From Bradyrhizobiaceae bacterium (GTDB lineage: Bacteria > Pseudomonadota > Alphaproteobacteria > Rhizobiales > Hyphomicrobiaceae), in assembly GCA_947475855.1 (NCBI GenBank), contig CANJPN010000048.1:1-18035 (forward strand): DNA of 18,035 nucleotides. The letters run 5' to 3'. The notes under the pieces are model-generated. The model did no database searches and was not told the DNA's origin. It worked only from the letters and a program-made list of their open reading frames with translations. Positions 14,507 to 18,035 of the stretch are shown here, one piece after another. Numbering within the stretch: the stretch's first letter is position 1; each line of letters opens with the position of its first letter. The position numbers and the translations under genes are program-made.

Positions 14507-16547
14507 GGGCGAGCTCCCTCGCTTCCGGGAGTAGCTTCATGATCTCGGTAACCGAGCTTGCGAGCGCGCCGGACATGCGTTGGAAAGCGGTTTCACCCGC
14601 TGAACCCAGCCGCTTCAGCTCGCGTGGATCGGCCAACAACTGCTCGATGGCCTCGGCGAGAGATTGGGTGTCGGTCACGCGCAGGACGCCACCACAAGCG
14701 GCAAGAGCCTCGTAGGCGTCGGAGAAGTTCGACCAGTGCTGTCCGGACACGATGGCGGTGCCGTGTCGCACGGCTTCGATGGGGTTCTGGCCGCCCCGTG
14801 GGATGAGCGAGCCTCCGATGAACGCAATGGGGCTCAGAGCATATAGTGTTCCCAGTTCACCGATGGTATCGGCGATGTAAACATCGGTTGCGGCTGTCGG
14901 GAGTTCGCCGGTGGAGCGCAACACCGTAGAAAGCCCCTGCGATTTTATCGCTTCCGCAATGCCTATGCCGCGTTCCGGGTGGCGTGGCGCGATGATCGTG
15001 CAGATACTCTCGTGCCGCCGTGCGATGAGACGGTGGGCGGCGGCGATCATCTGCTCTTCGCCGTCGTGGGTGCTTGCAGCGACATAGTATTTGCGGTCGC
15101 CAAGTGCTTCGCGGAGCTGTGCCAGTGCTGCTGGGTCGATCGGAGGCGGTGGTGCGTCGATTTTGAGGTTGCCGACGCGCATGACATGGGGCGAGCCGAT
15201 GTCGCGGAAGCGCTGGGCCATCTCTTCGTTCTGCGCGAGCACGAGATCGAAGCGTGAGAACAGAGGCCGTGCAATACGCTCGAGCCGTTTCCACCGTTCG
15301 AAGGAGCGCTGGGACATGCGTGCGTTGACGAGTGTGAGCGGGATAGACCGAGCACCGCAAGCCAGGATCATGTTCGGCCAGATTTCGCTCTCCGTCAGGA
15401 TCGCGATATCGGGCTTCCAGTGATCGAGGAAGCGCGCAACGAAATTCGGGGAATCCAGGGGAACGTACTGGTGGATGTCGCCAGGCTGCATGCGCTTGTC
15501 TGCAATGCGAGCCGAGGTGACGGTGCCGGTCGTAAACAGGATGCGCAGACCGCGTCGCGCTGATCGCAGCGCTTCAGCCAGGGGGAGAACGGCATTGAGT
15601 TCGCCGACACTGGCTGCGTGGATCCAAGCTATTTCGCCGTCCGGGCGCGCGATGCCTGCATACCCGAGCCGCTCACCGCGGCGTGTGGGCTCTTCCTTGC
15701 CGCGCCGGGCACGCGCGCCGAGAAGCAGGGGCACGGCAGGCCGCAACATCCGCGTCAGGAGGCGGTAGCTTTTCAGTTCCACGCCGAGCGGTGGCGGGGC
15801 TTCGCGAGTGAGACTGCCGTATTGGACGGTTGCGCCGGGGGGGTACGTCCGCGTGATATCCGCGCCGACGCGCTGGTAGGCCAGGGCGGTCGCCCGGTTG
15901 AGGCCACGCTCGACGGCATTTCGCGCGTCCTCCATGGCCGCAGCGTCCGCGTCACGGGCCACGTGGATGGGTTCGCCGAAGACGCATGCCAAGTCGCCGA
16001 AGGGCAGGTTCACGGTCATCCGGCTCCAGGTGCTGAGCACACGGAAGCGATTGCTCGCGGCGGCGAGTGGAATGATCGGCCGGCCGGACATCTTCGCGAG
16101 AGTGACGATGCCGATTCCTGCCTTGCGCGCGGGGCCGGGCGGTACGTCGGCGGTCATTCCGACGTGGGTGCCCTGCTGGAGCGTTCGGATTGCGCCGCGC
16201 AGCGCTGATGCTCCGCCGCGGTCCTTGGGGCGGCCGTTGGCGCCGGCACCTCGAATAAGCGTCGTGTTGAAGCGGGCGAGTGCTTCCGCGAACAGTTCGG
16301 CGTCACCATGCCGCGCAAGCATTATCGCGAGCGGGACTTCAAGGGGTTTGGCTTGCGGGGCCATCAGGAATTGGCCATGCCAGACAGCCACGATGGCGGG
16401 GCCGTTGGCGCGCAGAAACGCTTCGAGCTCTGCGCCATCGGGTTCGCGCAGCACGCGCGACGTCCGGTAGACGAGATCGATGTAGCGCGCGACAGAGCCG
16501 CCCGCCAAGCGGCCTATCCGCATTTTTCTTGTCGGCGATCCAGCCAT
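14493..16547 (-). CDS. waaA: DUF374 acyltransferase-like domain fused to Kdo transferase WaaA
   Basis: One open frame encodes 684 aa from the ATG at 16547. Residues about 9-230 match DUF374, an LPLAT-like family: YIDLVYRTSR, AVWHGQ (H57), TTLIRGAGANGR, MTADVPPGP, GIVTLAKMSGRPIIPLAAA. After a 25-residue Pro-rich linker, residues about 256-684 are a full-length WaaA, which transfers Kdo from CMP-Kdo to lipid IVA at the inner membrane. Its landmarks are RRGKEEPTRRGERLG, HAASVGE (E316 in the catalytic-base position), TESEIWPN, GGSLIPRGGQNPIE and GQHWSNFSDAY. Hyphomicrobiales normally have separate DUF374 and waaA genes, with DUF4170 between; here there is no stop and no DUF4170. An in-frame GTG at 15782 could start WaaA, but no SD precedes it. 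The DUF374 start could also be 16523; the frame is open to 16715. It overlaps lpxK by 14 nt. Confidence 0.9.
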   Translation of the reverse strand: MAGSPTRKMRIGRLAGGSVARYIDLVYRTSRVLREPDGAELEAFLRANGPAIVAVWHGQFLMAPQAKPLEVPLAIMLARHGDAELFAEALARFNTTLIRGAGANGRPKDRGGASALRGAIRTLQQGTHVGMTADVPPGPARKAGIGIVTLAKMSGRPIIPLAAASNRFRVLSTWSRMTVNLPFGDLACVFGEPIHVARDADAAAMEDARNAVERGLNRATALAYQRVGADITRTYPPGATVQYGSLTREAPPPLGVELKSYRLLTRMLRPAVPLLLGARARRGKEEPTRRGERLGYAGIARPDGEIAWIHAASVGELNAVLPLAEALRSARRGLRILFTTGTVTSARIADKRMQPGDIHQYVPLDSPNFVARFLDHWKPDIAILTESEIWPNMILACGARSIPLTLVNARMSQRSFERWKRLERIARPLFSRFDLVLAQNEEMAQRFRDIGSPHVMRVGNLKIDAPPPPIDPAALAQLREALGDRKYYVAASTHDGEEQMIAAAHRLIARRHESICTIIAPRHPERGIGIAEAIKSQGLSTVLRSTGELPTAATDVYIADTIGELGTLYALSPIAFIGGSLIPRGGQNPIEAVRHGTAIVSGQHWSNFSDAYEALAACGGVLRVTDTQSLAEAIEQLLADPRELKRLGSAGETAFQRMSGALASSVTEIMKLLPEARELARAGS

Positions 16548-16889
16548 AATGCGGTGGAGCCTCGCAAGCCCTGGTGCATGGAAATTCACTTCAGCATCCG
16601 GCCCGACGCCGCCGCGTGCGCTCAAGGCTGCCCATACGGGCAGTGCGAGCCGCACTTCGCTGACTGCGAGCCGATCGGACGTTTGGGTCCAAGAGACAAC
16701 CCCGGTTGAACCCACTCACGCCATGGCGATGGTCGACAATTCTGCGGCCGCCGCCCCCTTGCAGCCGGTTCCTATAGCGGATATTGAGCGATTGCAAAGC
16801 CCGAATGAGTTGGCGAGACGCGCCAGAAATCCGGGCCGGTGTTTCAGACATCTAGCGCCACAGCCGCAACCGGGTGATCAGCGATTTCA
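16548..16889. other. Divergent intergenic region, waaA fusion / phosphatase
   Basis: About 342 bases separate the two divergent starts. The minus-strand frame stays open to 16715, so the fusion protein might be up to 56 residues longer, but that extension has no family-like sequence. One half of a 15-bp direct repeat lies at 16826-16840. No promoter is clear enough to mark. Confidence 0.5.
16826..16840. repeat. 15-bp direct repeat, left copy
   Basis: GAAATCCGGGCCGGT occurs here and, identically, at 17691-17705. Both copies are soon followed by CAGAC, so similarity extends a little further. The two copies flank the phosphatase gene. Confidence 0.7.
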
Positions 16890-17633
16890 ATGGCGATCGG
16901 CAGTCTCGGGAAGCAGGGGCGACGTGCCGTCAAGCGTGTAACGCTGGTATGGCGGCAGCGCATTGTGGACGATACTCCGCAGTGGCTGCGGCGGATTGCA
17001 GGCACGCCGGTGTCGTATCTCGATATGCTGCTGCTGGATCACGGTATTTTCCGTATCTTCTATGGCAACCGGCATCGCCTCGACCCGAGTGCCTATCGCG
17101 CCGCGCAGCCGGCACCACATCAGATCCGGCAGGCCGCACAACTCGGCGTTCGCACTATCGTGAACCTCAGGGGCGAGCGTATGTGCGGCAGCTATTGGCT
17201 GGAACAGGCTGCGTGCCGCCGCTATGGCTTGGCGCTCGTCAATTATCAGGTGCGGTCGCGGGCGGCTCCGTCGCGCGAGGAGTTGCGAGGCGCGCGCGAG
17301 CTGTTCGAGCGGGTCGAGTATCCCATCCTGATGCACTGCAAATCCGGTGCTGACAGGGCAGGTCTGATGAGCGTGCTTTATCAGCATCTGCGTGGCGGTG
17401 TGCCGATCGAGCAGGCCATAAAGCAGCTATCCTTGAGGTACGGGCATATCCGGCAAGCCGATACCGGTGTGCTCGACGCGTTCTTCGAGCGCTACATCGC
17501 CGATACGAAGGACCGGCCGATGCCTTTCTTCGAGTGGGTCGAGACGGTTTATGATCCGGACGAATTGAAGAAGACGTTCCAGGCGAACGGGCTGGCTAAC
17601 CGGCTCGTCAATTCCGTACTGAGGCGCGAGTAG
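16890..17633 (+). CDS. Dual-specificity/tyrosine phosphatase family protein
   Basis: This 247-aa cytoplasmic protein contains the CX5R phosphatase signature HCKSGADRAGL, with nucleophile C150 and phosphate-binding R156. The upstream family block SAYRAAQPAPHQI and GVRTIVNLRGER (about residues 69-97) places it in the dual-specificity or cyanobacterial-type phosphatase group. The N-terminal 60 residues (RIAGTPVSYLDMLLLDHGIFRIFY) are typical of alphaproteobacterial members and contain no signal peptide. The substrate could be a phosphoprotein or a phosphorylated small molecule or lipid; the sequence does not decide. It is divergent from the Kdo transferase gene, which suggests but does not prove an envelope role. 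The ATG has only a distant GGGTGA (12 nt) as SD. Confidence 0.85.
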   Translation: MAIGSLGKQGRRAVKRVTLVWRQRIVDDTPQWLRRIAGTPVSYLDMLLLDHGIFRIFYGNRHRLDPSAYRAAQPAPHQIRQAAQLGVRTIVNLRGERMCGSYWLEQAACRRYGLALVNYQVRSRAAPSREELRGARELFERVEYPILMHCKSGADRAGLMSVLYQHLRGGVPIEQAIKQLSLRYGHIRQADTGVLDAFFERYIADTKDRPMPFFEWVETVYDPDELKKTFQANGLANRLVNSVLRRE

Positions 17634-17690
17634 TCTCGTCGTCGCCGCCGGCTTTGGCAGCTTCGCCAATTGTTTGCTGGGAAGTTCAGC

Positions 17691-17705
17691 GAAATCCGGG
17701 CCGGT
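17691..17705. repeat. 15-bp direct repeat, right copy
   Basis: This is the second copy of GAAATCCGGGCCGGT, 58 nt after the phosphatase stop. It overlaps a GGTCT/AGACC palindrome at 17702-17713. Confidence 0.7.
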
Positions 17706-17900
17706 CTCCAGACCGAATCGTCCGAGCCATGGCGCAGGTTCAATATGGTCAGCGGGCACTCGATGTTTTTTTTCGGCCATCGAGGATGCTGCTAGCACAA
17801 TCAACCGGTTTTGAACCGTTATTGGGTGGAATGTTGCGCGATGCCTTGCCGCCGGAGGCGAGATTGTCTCGCTTAACGGCACAAGTCTTACAGTAGGTGG

Positions 17901-17942
17901 TTTTCGAATTTGAAAATGTTTGTGGCTCAATGGCCACAGACA
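17901..17942. promoter_or_regulatory. Two abutting dyads near the right edge
   Basis: A 16-bp near-palindrome TTTTCGAATTTGAAAA (17901-17916, one G.T mismatch) is followed at once by a hairpin at 17917-17942. The hairpin has TGTTTGTGGC and GCCACAGACA arms, one G.U pair and a 6-nt loop. The AT-rich dyad looks like an operator and the second like an RNA hairpin. Neither has an assigned role. Confidence 0.3.
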
Positions 17943-18035
17943 CAATGCAATCCCAAGGTGCATCTCCGAATCGATTCGACGCCTGAACATGAATGTGGTC
18001 ATTCTGTGTCTACGAGTGCACCGCCTGCATTCGTG

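Larger units (their letters stand above)
17634..18035. other. Terminal region without a convincing gene
   Basis: The last 402 bases contain short open frames on both strands, but none has family-like sequence or a good SD. The region is less GC-rich than the coding DNA around it. It holds the right copy of the 15-bp repeat, the small palindrome GGTCT-CC-AGACC at 17702-17713 and two adjacent dyads near 17901-17942. A gene may begin beyond the right edge. Confidence 0.5.

Noticed and set aside
15780..15782. Separate waaA gene starting at an internal GTG
   Set aside because: The codon aligns with the start of the WaaA domain but has no SD, and the frame is continuous with DUF374. It is kept as an alternative in the fusion entry.
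17654..17896. 80-aa plus-strand open frame after the phosphatase
   Set aside because: No family-like sequence, no good SD and a composition unlike the neighbouring genes. Coding is not supported.
17427..18002. 191-aa minus-strand open frame at the right end
   Set aside because: About 200 bases lie antisense to the phosphatase 3' end, and the predicted protein has no recognisable domain or SD.

Overview
The window is GC-rich, densely coded DNA from an alphaproteobacterium, most probably a member of the Hyphomicrobiales (Rhizobiales). The evidence is gene order rather than any single gene. A bamE/omlA lipoprotein gene is divergent from a ubiquinol-cytochrome c chaperone - DUF177 - plsX - fabH run. 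A Gram-negative Kdo/lipid A block (DUF374, waaA, lpxK) lies next to DUF2093, a small protein family typical of this order. No rRNA, tRNA, CRISPR array, transposase, integrase or phage gene was seen. This looks like ordinary chromosome with a few unusual local structures.

Layout, left to right. (1) 137-562 (-) encodes a small exported or anchored protein of unknown function. (2) 879-2708 (+) encodes a gamma-glutamyltransferase-family Ntn hydrolase with an 11-residue tandem repeat just before its autoprocessing threonine. (3) 2948-7279 (+) is a two-gene RND efflux operon (lipoprotein adaptor and HAE1-type pump) without an outer-membrane channel gene. It ends at a REP-like palindrome cluster and converges on fabH. 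(4) 7374-10864 (-) is the phospholipid/fatty-acid block: cytochrome bc1 chaperone, DUF177, plsX, fabH. A strong hairpin with a T-tract lies between DUF177 and plsX. (5) 11229-11720 (+) is bamE. (6) 11836-12886 (+) is a small copper cassette: a DUF2946 protein and a PCu(A)C periplasmic copper chaperone. (7) 13071-13307 (+) is DUF2093. (8) 13439-16547 (-) holds lpxK and, overlapping it by 14 nt, a long gene that joins a DUF374 acyltransferase-like domain to a complete Kdo transferase (WaaA) in one reading frame. (9) 16890-17633 (+) is a CX5R protein phosphatase divergent from the Kdo gene. (10) The last ~400 bases hold no convincing gene but do contain two adjacent dyads.

Most of these genes serve the cell envelope. 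PlsX and FabH feed acyl chains into phospholipid and fatty-acid synthesis. LpxK and WaaA complete Kdo-lipid A. BamE belongs to the outer-membrane protein assembly machine. The RND pump exports across that envelope. The cytochrome chaperone and PCu(A)C protein serve assembly of respiratory complexes (bc1 and copper-containing oxidases).

The points most worth a second look are the DUF374-WaaA fusion, the GGT tandem repeat conserved in protein but diverged in DNA, the dyad between DUF177 and plsX, the REP-like element at the RND/fabH junction, and the 15-bp direct repeats flanking the phosphatase gene. I did not find a clearly novel multi-gene system. All calls rest on reading the sequence and recalled family features; no database search was run.
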